A DNA stretch of 64,000 nt. Origin: Palsa-147 sp963771905 (lineage in GTDB: Bacteria; Acidobacteriota; Terriglobia; Acidiferrales; UBA7541). How positions within the stretch are numbered: position 1 is the stretch's first letter; the number at the start of each line of letters is the position of its first letter. A program made the translations under genes and the position numbers. The stretch spans positions 62,001 through 126,000 of the forward strand of contig CAVYVI010000002.1 in the NCBI GenBank assembly GCA_963771905.1, in the 5' to 3' direction. Shown in pieces: positions 8,666 through 17,743 of this stretch. Under the pieces are notes generated by a model. It was given only the letters and a program-made list of their open reading frames with translations. It did not search any database and was not told where the DNA came from.

Positions 8666-9739
8666 CTATCGGGAGACAGCGTTCGCCAGCCAATCGCCGC
8701 ATTCGCGTGTCCCAAGCGTGCCGTCGAGATCGCTCGTGGTCTTCCCTTCCTTGAGGGCCGCTCTAACCGAGACTTCGATGACCTTCGCTTCATCACACAA
8801 TCCCAGATAATCAAGCATCATCGCTCCGGCTAGAACCGAACCCATGGGATTCGCCTGATTTTTCCCCGCAATCGTCGGCGCCGAGCCGTGCACCGGCTCG
8901 AACATCGACACCTGCCCGGGATGTATATTCGCCGACGGCGCCATGCCCAGTCCGCCCGCCACCTGCGCACCGACGTCGCTCGCAATATCGCCAAATAAAT
9001 TGCAGGTCACGATTACCTGAAACTGCGACGGATCGCGAATGATCTGCATCAGCAAATTGTCAATGTACTGGTGGCTCGATTCGATATCCGGATATTCGGT
9101 GCGCATTTCCTTGAAGAGCCGCTGCCACAAATCGTGCCCGAACGTAAGCGCGTTCGATTTGTCGCTCATGCACAGCCGCTTCAACTTCTGGCGGCGCGCG
9201 TACTCAAACGCGTACCGCAAAATCCTCTCGACGCCCTTGTACGTATTCACATCCTCCTGCATCGCAATCTCATCCGTCGTGCCCTTCTTGAAATTTCCGC
9301 CCATCCCGACGTAGAGGCCTTCGGTGTTTTCGCGGAAGACGATGAATTGGACGTCGCGTTCAGTGCGGTCGCGCAGCGGCGTGAATCGCGCATCGAAAAG
9401 CACGCACGGCCGCGCGTTCACGTAGAGATCCAGTTTGAATCGCAGCCCAAGAAGAATGTCGGCAGCGTGCTGATTCGACGGCACGCGCGGGTCGCCCATC
9501 GCCCCGAGCAATATCGCGTCGAAATCCCGGCGAAACATTTCCGGTGCATCGGCCGGAAGCGTCGTTCCGTCGCGGAGATAGCGTTCCGCGCCCCAGTCAA
9601 ATTGCGTGAGCGCGAGTTTCTTGCCCGTCTTCGCGACCGCGGCATTCAGCACCTTCACCGCTTCGGCAATCACTTCGACGCCGATACCGTCACCGGGAAT
9701 CACCGCGATGCGTTTTGTTTCCGCGTTCGACGCCATCAT
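8666..9739 (-). CDS. Isocitrate/isopropylmalate-type dehydrogenase
   Basis: NAD-dependent beta-decarboxylating dehydrogenase (LeuB/Icd/tartrate dehydrogenase family), 357 residues from the chosen ATG at 9739. Visible blocks are IAVIPGDGIGVEVIAEAVK at the N-terminus, FRENTEGLYVGMGG, the metal-binding loop GDIASDVGAQVAGGLG, and the cofactor region FEPVHGSAPTIAGKNQANP. RENTEGLY is more like isocitrate/homoisocitrate or D-malate/tartrate enzymes than classic LeuB, and no leuA, leuC or leuD is nearby, so the substrate is left open. It is convergent with the rhomboid gene. Confidence 0.85.
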   Translation of the reverse strand: MMASNAETKRIAVIPGDGIGVEVIAEAVKVLNAAVAKTGKKLALTQFDWGAERYLRDGTTLPADAPEMFRRDFDAILLGAMGDPRVPSNQHAADILLGLRFKLDLYVNARPCVLFDARFTPLRDRTERDVQFIVFRENTEGLYVGMGGNFKKGTTDEIAMQEDVNTYKGVERILRYAFEYARRQKLKRLCMSDKSNALTFGHDLWQRLFKEMRTEYPDIESSHQYIDNLLMQIIRDPSQFQVIVTCNLFGDIASDVGAQVAGGLGMAPSANIHPGQVSMFEPVHGSAPTIAGKNQANPMGSVLAGAMMLDYLGLCDEAKVIEVSVRAALKEGKTTSDLDGTLGTRECGDWLANAVSR

Positions 9740-9909
9740 GCCTTCGCGTTCCTCGCGTCTCGCAAACACGCGAAACTAGCATCCGTGCGCGGACGTGTCA
9801 ATGAAACGCCTGGCATGGTATGGTCCCAATCTGACCCCGGTTAAGTTCCGGAGATTCCCTGCAAGGCGCAGCCCGCTAGGAGTTCCACACATTCCTTAGG
9901 AGGGACAAA

Positions 9910-10260
9910 ATGATTTCTGGCGCTCACGTAATTCTCTACAGCAAAGACGCCGAAGCGGATCGCGAATTTTTCCGCGATGTTTTGGGATTCAAATCCGTGG
10001 ATGCGGGGCACGGGTGGCTGATCTTCGCTCTACCGCCGGGAGAAGCCGCATTCCACCCGTCCGCTGAGAATGGTCCGCATGAACTCTATTTCATGTGCGA
10101 CAGTTTGGAAGCCGAGATAGTTTCGCTCACGAACAAGGGCGTAAAGTGCTCAAAGGCTCAGGAAGAACGATGGGGTTCAATTACGAAGTTGCGGCTTCCC
10201 GGTGGAGGTGAAGTCGGCCTCTATCAACCGAAGCATCCTACCGCTTTAGGCTTGAAATGA
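9910..10260 (+). CDS. VOC-superfamily (glyoxalase-like) protein
   Basis: A 116-residue single vicinal-oxygen-chelate module. The first half AHVILYSKDAEADREFFRD is the usual beta-alpha opening, and DVLGFKSVDAGHGWLIFALP and HELYFMCDSLE are typical. Members include glyoxalases, fosfomycin-resistance enzymes and binding-only immunity proteins; no specific function can be assigned. A strong ribosome-binding site, TAGGAGGG, sits seven bases before the ATG. It is a single gene between two minus-strand groups. Confidence 0.8.
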   Translation: MISGAHVILYSKDAEADREFFRDVLGFKSVDAGHGWLIFALPPGEAAFHPSAENGPHELYFMCDSLEAEIVSLTNKGVKCSKAQEERWGSITKLRLPGGGEVGLYQPKHPTALGLK

Positions 10261-10344
10261 AGCATCCGTCAAATTAGGACACAACCTCCGGCATCACACA
10301 CCCGCATTTGCGCAAGCTGCCCTGCGCGCAATTCTCCTTCCGAG

Positions 10345-11265
10345 TCATACCGGCTCCGGGGGGAGAACTTTATCGCCCATGTCGCGCTCGGTAATGTAAA
10401 CGCCCGTGAGCACGAGCGCGCCGCCGATAAACAAATGTCCCGTCAAATGCTCTCCGAGAATGATAACTCCCAGGATGAGCGCGAGTACCGGCTCGATATA
10501 CGTCGTCGCCGCCAGCCGTGACGCTTCCATGTGACGCAGCGCCCAGTAGTAAATCATGTACCCAACCACGGAGCTGAAAATCGCCATGTAGGCCATTCCG
10601 GCCCAGCCCGCCCATCCCACTCCGCGCCAATCGAGGCGCGTCCATTCATACGTCGCGAGCGGCAACAGGAACACCGCCGCGGTGAGAAAATTAAAAAAGT
10701 TCATCGTCACCGTGTCGTATTTCTGCACGACTTTTTTGCCGAGCACAGCGTAGAGCGCGTACGCCGCAACGCTGATCAATGTAATCAGGTCGCCCTTCAG
10801 CGTCCCCATTCCGAGCGAGCCAAATCCGTTTTCGGAGCCGAGCGCAATCGCGCCCGCAAGACACAGCGCCATGCCGACGCCCTTCCGCAGTGAAATAGCC
10901 TCCAGTCCCCAGATTCGTGCGAGCAGCAGAACCATCACCGGCGCGAGAGCAATGATAATCGCCGAGTGCCCGACCGTCGTGTACTTGAGCCCCATTGTGA
11001 ATCCACCTTGATTCAAAACGACCCCGAGAATTCCAAGAACGATGAACATTCCGATATCGCGCCGATCGAGTTTCGTTCGTCGCGGCGTCAGAAAATAAAC
11101 GCCGGCCATCACCAGCGCCGCGAGTTCGAGACGCCCGGTGACCAGCGCCATCACCGGTATATGCCGCAGCGCAATTTTCCCGGCAATAAAATTGATCGTC
11201 CACGTCAGGATCATGCAGGTCAGCATGAGTCCGAGAAAGAGTGGTTTGGGAGGGCGGTCTTTCAT
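10345..11265 (-). CDS. EamA/DMT-family transporter
   Basis: A 306-residue, about ten-helix inner-membrane transporter of the drug/metabolite (EamA) superfamily, made of two repeated five-helix halves (second half from about residue 155, GDLITLISVAAYALYAVLGK). Such proteins usually export amino acids or small metabolites. The start MKDRPPKPLFLG at 11265 lies 20 bp past the stop of the upstream enolase-superfamily gene; the longer in-frame extension is that gene read in another frame. Its position in the operon suggests it exports or imports an amino acid or N-acylamino acid. Confidence 0.87.
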   Translation of the reverse strand: MKDRPPKPLFLGLMLTCMILTWTINFIAGKIALRHIPVMALVTGRLELAALVMAGVYFLTPRRTKLDRRDIGMFIVLGILGVVLNQGGFTMGLKYTTVGHSAIIIALAPVMVLLLARIWGLEAISLRKGVGMALCLAGAIALGSENGFGSLGMGTLKGDLITLISVAAYALYAVLGKKVVQKYDTVTMNFFNFLTAAVFLLPLATYEWTRLDWRGVGWAGWAGMAYMAIFSSVVGYMIYYWALRHMEASRLAATTYIEPVLALILGVIILGEHLTGHLFIGGALVLTGVYITERDMGDKVLPPEPV

Positions 11266-11285
11266 GCGCGGCGGGAACGCTTCGG

Positions 11286-12392
11286 CTACGCGAGGACCTC
11301 TTTGCGTTTCGTCAGAGACTCGATGCGATCGACGCGCGGCTCGTAACCGATCCCCGGCGCCGTTGGAACGCGAATCGTTCCTTGCTTGGTGACTTCGACT
11401 TCGGGAGTGATGATGTCTTCGCTCCAGTAGCGTTTGCTCGCTGATACGTCGCCGGGAAGGGTGAAACCCGGCAGTGTTGAAATCGCGATATTCTGCGCAC
11501 GGCCGATTCCGGATTCCAGCATCCCGCCGCACCACACCGGAATTCCCTTCTCCTTGCACACATCGTGGACGCGTCGTGCCGAAGTCAATCCTCCGACCCG
11601 GCCCATTTTGATATTGATGATCTGGCACGCGCCGAGTTCGATCGCCATGCGCGCGTCTGCGGCGGAATGAATCGATTCGTCGAGACAAATCGGCGTCTCG
11701 AGTTTCTTCTGCAGCGTCGCGTGGTCATAAATGTCGTCCCAGCCGAGCGGCTGCTCGATCATGATGAGATAAAACTGATCGAGCGCTTTCAAATGCGACG
11801 CGTCTTCGAGCCGATACGCCGAGTTCGCATCCACCATCAAGCGAATGCGCGGCCAGCGCGTGCGCAGCGCTTCAACGGGTTTGATATCCCATCCTGGCTT
11901 GATTTTTATTTTGATCCGCTGATAGCCCGCTGTAAGTTCGTTTTCTACTTTCGCAATCAAATCATCGATGCTCGGCTGAATGCCGATCGAAACACCGCAC
12001 GAAATTTCCGAAAGCGTTCCGCCGAGCAATTTCAAAAGCGGCATGCTGCGGATTTTTGCTTCGGCGTCCCAGATCGCGGATTCGACGCCGGACTTGGCCA
12101 TGTTGTGTCCGCGGATCGGAGCCAAGAGATCGAAAACTTCGCCCGCGGAAATGAAATCGCGGTTTTTCAAACATGGCCAGATGAAATCGCGAATGATATG
12201 CCACGCGGTCTCGACGGTTTCGTAGGAGTAAAACGGATCATCGCCGGCGACGACTTCGCCCCAACCGGTGACGCCGTCGACATCGGCTTCGACAAGAATA
12301 ATCCGGCGCAGAGTCTGCGTGCTGAAACTCGTCTGAAACGGCGAAATTAATTGAAGTTGAATTTCACGCAGCGAGACTTTTCTCAAACGCAT
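11286..12392 (-). CDS. o-Succinylbenzoate synthase / N-acylamino acid racemase
   Basis: Enolase-superfamily enzyme of the MenC/NSAR branch, 368 residues. The catalytic lysines are in KIKIK (K163/K165) and NIKMG (K262). The Mg2+ ligands are D188 (VDAN), E213 (MIEQP) and D238 (LDES). The capping domain occupies about 1-125. Enzymes of this branch either dehydrate SHCHC in menaquinone synthesis or racemise N-succinylamino acids. No other men gene is present, and the next upstream gene is a GNAT of the type paired with NSARs, so I favour the racemase role. This is an inference. Confidence 0.85.
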   Translation of the reverse strand: MRLRKVSLREIQLQLISPFQTSFSTQTLRRIILVEADVDGVTGWGEVVAGDDPFYSYETVETAWHIIRDFIWPCLKNRDFISAGEVFDLLAPIRGHNMAKSGVESAIWDAEAKIRSMPLLKLLGGTLSEISCGVSIGIQPSIDDLIAKVENELTAGYQRIKIKIKPGWDIKPVEALRTRWPRIRLMVDANSAYRLEDASHLKALDQFYLIMIEQPLGWDDIYDHATLQKKLETPICLDESIHSAADARMAIELGACQIINIKMGRVGGLTSARRVHDVCKEKGIPVWCGGMLESGIGRAQNIAISTLPGFTLPGDVSASKRYWSEDIITPEVEVTKQGTIRVPTAPGIGYEPRVDRIESLTKRKEVLA

Positions 12393-12530
12393 CGCATTCA
12401 GTTCCGTTTCCCAAATTCCAAAACTTTAACTCCCGCTCGTGCACTCGTCCAGCCTAATGCAGCGCCGCGATCCTTCAGAGACGCCACTCCCTTCGCCTTC
12501 GTTTGATGCTGCGCCATTTTGGCTCGCTCT

Positions 12531-13346
12531 TTACTCGCGGCCGGACGCCGGGAAAATATCGCTCGCGATCTCCGCCACCGGCTGCAAATGGTACTCGGCG
12601 GTCGCGCCCTGCGCCGTAATTCCCGTCACGACGTAGCCCTTGCCGAAGCACTCTTCGAATTGCTCGCGGACTTCCGTTTGGACGCGCTCGGCCGCTGCGC
12701 GATCCCGGATTCGCAGTTCGACGATGTCCGACGGCAGCGAAATCTTTACGGCATTCGCGCTCGACATGTTCGCGGCCGCGGCTCGCGGATCGGCGCCGGC
12801 GGCCAGCAATCGATTGACGCGCGGCGAATCGAGCCACCATTCCGCGACAAACCGGTCCGTTGGCAGGCCCGCATGCAGCGGGCTGTCCGTGATCCCATAA
12901 CAATTCGGAATCAGGCGCCGCACGATGGCCCCCAGGCGCATGAAATTGAAATGCGCGTTGCGCAGCTCGAGCGGATCGAACGTCCATTCGACCAGCGGAA
13001 AGCCGCGATCCATTCCATCCTGCCGCTGAAACAATTTCAGGCTGCGGCCGACGCCGCGATCCCGAAACGCGTCGAGCACGGCCGTCATGTGCGAGTGCAG
13101 AAACGGCCGGCCAGCGCGCTCGCCGACAAGCGCGAGAGTGAAGCCGACCATTTCCTTCCCAGCGAAGGCACCGAGAATTTGGCCGCCGGTTTCCTGCGCG
13201 ACCACGAAGATCGCCGTTGGAACCAGAATCCCTGTGCCCCAGGTAATCTGCTCGAGGCGCAGGCACTCTTCATATTCCGCCAGCGTCCGGCAATGACGGA
13301 CTTCGATTCGGGCCTGACTCAGCGCTGCTTTTTCGCTTCGTTCCAT
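12531..13346 (-). CDS. GNAT-superfamily acyltransferase (COG3375-like)
   Basis: A 271-residue protein with a GNAT fold in the first half. The AcCoA-binding pattern appears around FRDRGVGRSLKLFQRQDGM, followed by VEWTFDPLELRNAHFNFMRLGA, typical of the predicted GNAT group often found beside N-succinylamino acid racemases. The ATG at 13346 overlaps the mazG 3' end by 28 bp. In the known Geobacillus system a GNAT succinylates D-amino acids for the racemase; that role is a reasonable inference here. The C-terminal 100 residues form a less conserved extension. Confidence 0.75.
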   Translation of the reverse strand: MERSEKAALSQARIEVRHCRTLAEYEECLRLEQITWGTGILVPTAIFVVAQETGGQILGAFAGKEMVGFTLALVGERAGRPFLHSHMTAVLDAFRDRGVGRSLKLFQRQDGMDRGFPLVEWTFDPLELRNAHFNFMRLGAIVRRLIPNCYGITDSPLHAGLPTDRFVAEWWLDSPRVNRLLAAGADPRAAAANMSSANAVKISLPSDIVELRIRDRAAAERVQTEVREQFEECFGKGYVVTGITAQGATAEYHLQPVAEIASDIFPASGRE

Positions 13347-14296
13347 AAGTCTTCCATTTGCGCGCGATCCGTGGCGGTGAGCTTCGCGCCGCGCCGCAGC
13401 GCTTCGCGCTCCATCCATTGGAAACGACCGGCGAATTTCCGATTTGCTTTTTTCAATGCGATTTCCGGATCGAGTCCGAGAAATCGTGCAACACTTGCCG
13501 CGACGAAGAGAAGATCGCCCGCTTCTTCTTCGACGGATTCGCTCGCTTCGGGCTGCGCGGCGTGATTGCCAGTGATGTTGCCGGAATGCGCGGCGGCTTG
13601 CGTGATACGGTGTCGCGAAATTTCGATCGCCGCACGCAATTCGTTGGTTTCTTCGTGCAACTTCTCGAGAATTTCTTCGAGATGCTGCCAGTCGAAGCCG
13701 ATTCTCGCCGCGCGGCGCGTCAATTGGTTCGCTTCCATCAGCGCGGGAAGCGAGCGCGGGATGCCGCCGAGAAGAGATTCGGGCGCGGCGGATTCTTTTT
13801 CTGTCGCATCGTCGGCGCGGCGCTCTTCGGCCTTTAGTTGCTCCCAATTTTTCAGGACTTGCGCGGAAGTCGCGGCCTTGACGTCACCGAAAACATGCGG
13901 ATGGCGACGGACCATTTTCATGTGAATAGATTCGATGACGTCACGAATTTCAAATTGATTTGTTTCCGACGCGATGAGCGAGTGAAAAACGATTTGCAGC
14001 AGCAGATCACCAAGCTCGGAAGCAAATTTGTCGGCATCGCCGCTCTCCATCGCGTCGAGAACTTCGTGCGTTTCTTCGAGAAGAAACGTGCGCAGGCTCG
14101 CGTGAGTTTGTTCGCGATCCCACGGGCAGCCGTTCGGGGCGCGCAACCGCGCCTGCAAGGCAAGTAAATCTTCGAAGAGCGCGCCGGGACGCCTGCTCTT
14201 TGTGCCGGATTCCAGCCGCGAATCCGATCGGGCTGCAGAACGCGTCTTCCCCGGCTTTTTATTCGCTTTCTTGCGGTTTTCTTTTCGAGGCGGCAC
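13319..14296 (-). CDS. mazG: MazG nucleoside triphosphate pyrophosphohydrolase
   Basis: Hydrolyses (d)NTPs to NMP and PPi, acting as a house-cleaning enzyme and ppGpp modulator. Two MazG domains are visible: LLEETHEVLDAM...ELGDLLLQIVFHS (EExxE...ExxD metal site) and a second EETNELRAA...EEAGDLLFVAAS. The conserved part begins at LFEDLLALQARLRAPNGCPWDREQTH. The start is uncertain: a GTG at 14296 gives 325 residues, an ATG at 14374 gives 351. Frame extension beyond that runs through a non-coding repeat and is rejected. First gene of a mazG-GNAT-racemase-DMT group. Confidence 0.9.
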   Translation of the reverse strand: MPPRKENRKKANKKPGKTRSAARSDSRLESGTKSRRPGALFEDLLALQARLRAPNGCPWDREQTHASLRTFLLEETHEVLDAMESGDADKFASELGDLLLQIVFHSLIASETNQFEIRDVIESIHMKMVRRHPHVFGDVKAATSAQVLKNWEQLKAEERRADDATEKESAAPESLLGGIPRSLPALMEANQLTRRAARIGFDWQHLEEILEKLHEETNELRAAIEISRHRITQAAAHSGNITGNHAAQPEASESVEEEAGDLLFVAASVARFLGLDPEIALKKANRKFAGRFQWMEREALRRGAKLTATDRAQMEDLWNEAKKQR

Positions 14297-14765
14297 GGGG
14301 TCGCACTGCGCTCCTTGGCGGTGAGCCGCCAGATTACGGTAGCCTCCCAAAAATGACAACCTTTGTGCGCTCATTTGGTTAGAGAGAATTGCCGTCATTC
14401 GAAACAATCGAGATCGGCCCGAGCAGGTAGTGATTTGGTCCCGATTAGAAATGCAGTTCGAAGCGTGTTTTGTTGGAGTTGCGGCGATTTCTAATCGTTT
14501 GGGTGTCCCGGTTAGACCCGAAACGCGGTCGGCGCTGCCTCCTTGTCTCGCCATCCCGAATGTAAGTTGTCCAATCATAGCTCCGCGAGCAACGTAGCTG
14601 AAGTTTCGCGAAAAATCAAATTGGCGTCTGTAAGGATTTTGTGGCGAGGGGTGGTTCGCGAATCAGAGCGGGCCGATTTGCCCGCTACGAACAACAGAAC
14701 TTTCGGTCAGGTGCACGGAGAGAAGGATATTGCTATGGTGACTGAGTAGTTATCTGGAGGCTTTC
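14297..14765. other. Intergenic region holding an 80-bp repeat copy
   Basis: Non-coding stretch between mazG and the following plus-strand genes. It contains copy 1 of the dispersed palindromic repeat at 14438-14517. The rest holds no supported gene. GGAGG just before 14766 serves as the ribosome-binding site for the short ORF there. Confidence 0.5.
14438..14517. repeat. Dispersed palindromic repeat, copy 1
   Basis: An 80-bp element with arms CGATTAGAAAT (14442-14452) and ATTTCTAATCG (14487-14497), a perfect 11-bp inverted repeat, plus a near-repeat of GTCCCGATTAGA at both ends. The spacer GTGTTTTGTTGGAGTTG is shared with copy 2 at 60379-60459. It carries no ORF of its own; looks like a REP- or MITE-type intergenic element. 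Confidence 0.8.
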
Positions 14766-14870
14766 ATGAGAGCTCTTGGTTACCTGGTTAGCATCGCGCT
14801 GATAGCTGGTGTTCTATTCGAAGCGAATGGCACGGCGTTGGCACAAGATGTTGCCGCAGGTTGGAGGTGA
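14766..14870 (+). CDS. Short ORF encoding a 34-residue signal-peptide-like protein
   Basis: ATG preceded by GGAGG at proper spacing; the product MRALGYLVSIALIAGVLFE... has a positively charged start, a hydrophobic core and an ALAQD cleavage-like site, then stops after nine more residues. Its last codons contain the GGAGGTGA that serves as the ribosome-binding site of the next gene (14880). It could be a coupled leader or the remnant of a truncated secreted protein. Weakly supported. Confidence 0.35.
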   Translation: MRALGYLVSIALIAGVLFEANGTALAQDVAAGWR

Positions 14871-14879
14871 CGGACCAAA

Positions 14880-15616
14880 ATGTATCGCTTCAGCAACCCA
14901 ATGGGCCGTAAGTATGTTCTTATCGCTGCGTTCGTTTCGGTATTTATAGCGAGCGCGCTCGCAAGAGCTCAAGTCGAGAAGGATCCGTACCGTCCCGCAT
15001 GCACCGACGCACGCTGCCGAAAAGTCAGATCGTTTCTCAAGGCCAATTATTGCGGAGCGTCGCCATTCGGAAATGGCCCAGATGATGGCTGCGAGATCAA
15101 AGACCAAGGTAAGCCGCGGCCCGGCGTTGGCGTATTAGCAGACATCGCTGCGAATGGGACCAAAGTGAACAGGCGATACAGTGTGAACAGCACGGGGAGC
15201 CAACTCCGGCCCTCCGCAAGCTCCTTGTAGGCGAGCTACACGGCATCGGTTTACCGGCGAACGCGAATGGGCAGACTTTTTTTAAGGTTTGGAAGTCGGG
15301 CCACTCTGGGTGGTCGATCGCGGAGGGGTATTACTCTCGTTCGGCCGGATCCGACGTTGAACTCTGCGAGGTGATCATCGTGGTCGACGACAGCTCCCGC
15401 CGGATCGTGCAGCGCAAATTACCGTTCCAGAGGACCGACGTCGACGTTCCTACGGTCGTGCAATGGGCTCCAATCGATCTCGCAGATGCGGACGGCGACG
15501 GGCAGGAGGAAGTCATCTTAGAGGACGATGCTTACGAAAACCACTGGCTCGAAGCGGTCAGCGTGCGGGAAGGAAGCGCGAGGACAATCTTTTCTGGGCT
15601 CGGCAATTACCTGTAA
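14880..15616 (+). pseudogene. Secreted protein gene broken by a frameshift
   Basis: The first frame (ATG 14880, behind GGAGGTGA) encodes a signal peptide (VLIAAFVSVFIASALARAQ) and a Cys-containing domain up to about GVGVLADI, then runs into unrelated sequence and stops at 15230. From about 15149 a second frame reads CEWDQSEQAIQCEQHGEPTP and continues without interruption through WAPIDLADADGDGQEEVIL to a stop at 15616. The two halves join into one plausible protein of about 245 residues if one base is missing near 15147. The DADGDGQEEVILE part resembles FG-GAP/calcium-loop segments. Real decay or a sequencing error cannot be distinguished here. Confidence 0.6.
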
Positions 15617-15711
15617 TTGCGAGTCGCGACGCGAGCCAGTGCTTCAGAACGGCACTAACTTTTGGGCGGATCTGACGCGACGGAAAGTCCGTCAGGCGGA
15701 AGGGAGGCGCC

Positions 15712-16080
15712 GTGACGTCAAAGTATGTCGATATCACGCCGCTGATTATATCCGGCGGTGTCGTGATCATGCTGGTCTGCGCCCTTTCGGGGGCTTGCGT
15801 TTTCTCCTCCAAAATAAGGCCTAAAGCAATCCGACGGCAAGCATCGTGGGTCGCTGCAGTGCTTTCGGCGACAGTCGCGCTATTCGCAACAGCGTTCTTC
15901 GCCATCCCAGTTCTAGAGGATTTTGAAGTTCCAGAAGCACGTTTTCGGGACGCAATGCTGGGCACCGTCATCGCGTCGGCGATCTGCCTCTGCGTCTGGG
16001 TCATTGCGGCAAGATGCGTGGTCTGCGCCTTGCGGGATGACTCTGATGATTCGGACTCAGCGGAGCGTAGGTCAGATTGA
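15712..16080 (+). CDS. Small membrane protein of unknown function
   Basis: A 122-residue product starting at GTG 15712, with GGGAGG four bases before it. Three hydrophobic segments are visible at about 11-31, 45-66 and 82-105, and the C-terminus is acidic (RDDSDDSDSAERR). No family was recognised. It follows the frameshifted secreted-protein gene by 95 bp and may belong to the same accessory cluster. A 294-bp gap with no supported gene follows. Confidence 0.55.
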   Translation: MTSKYVDITPLIISGGVVIMLVCALSGACVFSSKIRPKAIRRQASWVAAVLSATVALFATAFFAIPVLEDFEVPEARFRDAMLGTVIASAICLCVWVIAARCVVCALRDDSDDSDSAERRSD

Positions 16081-16374
16081 GACTCCGACGCGTGTCGGAA
16101 CGGCAGTGACTGCGTCGAGACAAACTCGCGTGTCGGTTGCTGGAATCGCGCTATCCGGTTTGCGAGTTAGACGGGGGGTTGAGGAGGCGGGAGATGGTTC
16201 GGAAAGCGGGTCGCTGGTGATTTTTGCGCATAGATCCATAATCAGCCGATGGACTGAATCGACGTCTGCGATGTCGGCGAGTATTCTTCGCGTGGCGACG
16301 GGAAACTGCGATTTGTCGAAACAATAGGCGGACGCACGACGAGTCAAGCTATTAAATAGGCGCCGCCAATGGTC

Positions 16375-16608
16375 TCACGGCGACACTGCCAAGAGATAAG
16401 AGCGGTCAGCGTCGCGGATTTCTTGGCCGCGCACAGTCGCCCCCGGCAAGAATTCCCAATCTTCGTCTCTCGGGTCGTATTTTTCTGCTGGAAGTAACTC
16501 GAAAAGGCCATCCCCCAAGACAACCGCTCGCGCCGGTCGAGAGCAGGGAGTGCCTTCGTGAAGTAACCGCACGTATATTTCGACTGTGGGATTTCCTGGA
16601 CCCGCCAT
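16375..16608 (-). CDS. Conserved small protein of unknown function
   Basis: A 77-residue acidic protein beginning MAGPGNPTVEIYVRLL. The pattern PTVEIYVRLLHEGT ... LGDGLFELLP ... YDPRDEDWEFLPG resembles a small widespread family of beta-rich proteins whose role is unknown. It lies alone on the minus strand between plus-strand genes. The composition looks coding and the start is the only good ATG. Confidence 0.6.
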   Translation of the reverse strand: MAGPGNPTVEIYVRLLHEGTPCSRPARAVVLGDGLFELLPAEKYDPRDEDWEFLPGATVRGQEIRDADRSYLLAVSP

Positions 16609-16798
16609 ATTCAGCTCTTCGGGATCAGTCTACAGCAATCTTCGCCGGGTGCATTGTGCCCGATAAGTTCGGTCGTCGGAGATCAATCGTTCGGTACTTC
16701 ATTTCTCTGCACCGGGGGCGCTTGCATCGCGGGGGCCGATCGACAAGAATCCGGGGAAACCAGCGCCGCTGGGCGGCGAGAGATTGGGAGGAGGCGCC

Positions 16799-17515
16799 AT
16801 GACCACTCCGCAAGAATCACCACGGAGCAGCGTTCATTTCCAAGGGGAGAGCGATGCGTACCGGACGGCACGCAACGAGCTCCTGAAAGCGCTAGTGGCT
16901 CTGCGCAAGCAGATTGAAGAGGTCGCGGCGCTGCGGCGAAAGCTTCCCGTAGGGGGCGAGGTGGGGCAGCACTACGTTTTCGAAGACGGTGCGGCGGACC
17001 TCGCCGATTCGTGCGAGACGGGAACGGTGAGGATGTCGGAACTTTTCCAGCCAGGCAAGGACACGCTCGTCCTTTACAGCTTCATGTACGGGCCTGAAAT
17101 GAAATCGGCGTGTGCGTCGTGCACTTCGATTCTCGATGGACTGAACGGCGCCGCGCCCCACATTTTGCAACGTGTGAATTTTGCCGTCGTGGCGAAATCG
17201 CCGCTCGAACGCATTCGCGCGTTCGCGAGCGGGCGCGGCTGGCGTAATTTGCGGCTGCTTTCTTCGACGACGAATACATACAATCGCGACTACTACGGCG
17301 AATCGGCTGAAGGAAAGCAGCTTCCGTCATTGAACGTATTCCAGCGGCGGGACGGCGCGATTCATCACTTCTATCATTCGGAGTTGCTCTTTGCGCCCAG
17401 CGAGCCGGGCCAAAATGCGCGGCACGTCGATTTGATCTGGCCGATGTGGAATGTTTTTGATTTCACGCCGGAAGGCCGCGGCGAGACGTGGTATCGGAAG
17501 CTCTCCTATAGCTGA
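16799..17515 (+). CDS. DUF899 thioredoxin-like protein
   Basis: A 238-residue protein of the DUF899 family (thioredoxin-like fold, function unknown). Visible are ESDAYRTARNELLKA at the N-terminus, the central LVLYSFMYGPEMKSACASCTSILDGL, in which the ACASC cysteines occupy the redox-like position, and a C-terminal block with DLIWPMWNVFDFTPEGRG. ATG 16799 has GGGAGGAGG six bases before it; a TTG 15 bp upstream is rejected. No operon partner. Confidence 0.85.
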   Translation: MTTPQESPRSSVHFQGESDAYRTARNELLKALVALRKQIEEVAALRRKLPVGGEVGQHYVFEDGAADLADSCETGTVRMSELFQPGKDTLVLYSFMYGPEMKSACASCTSILDGLNGAAPHILQRVNFAVVAKSPLERIRAFASGRGWRNLRLLSSTTNTYNRDYYGESAEGKQLPSLNVFQRRDGAIHHFYHSELLFAPSEPGQNARHVDLIWPMWNVFDFTPEGRGETWYRKLSYS

Positions 17516-17743
17516 CCGAGGGCCGAAGCGGAGTGAACAGTTGCGAAAGCTCGGAATCACTTGGTTGAAAAACTGGATTAGCCGATACATTCTGCCTCAA
17601 GAACCGGGTCCAGAGACGAGCATCGCGGAAGTGCAGACGCGTACAGGGGGCGTGCGGGGCTTGCTTGTCGGGGCCGTTCGGCGGGTGCTACACTGAATAA
17701 CTCGAACTCCTGCACCAGTCCGCAACCAATCCTGGAGAGCTAC

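Noticed and set aside
14297..14578. N-terminal extension of mazG
   Set aside because: The frame runs through the palindromic repeat, whose translation (GTPKRLEI...) also appears at the second repeat copy, so it is non-coding.
16072..16347. 91-codon minus-strand ORF
   Set aside because: No ribosome-binding site, no recognisable pattern, and composition like the surrounding gap.
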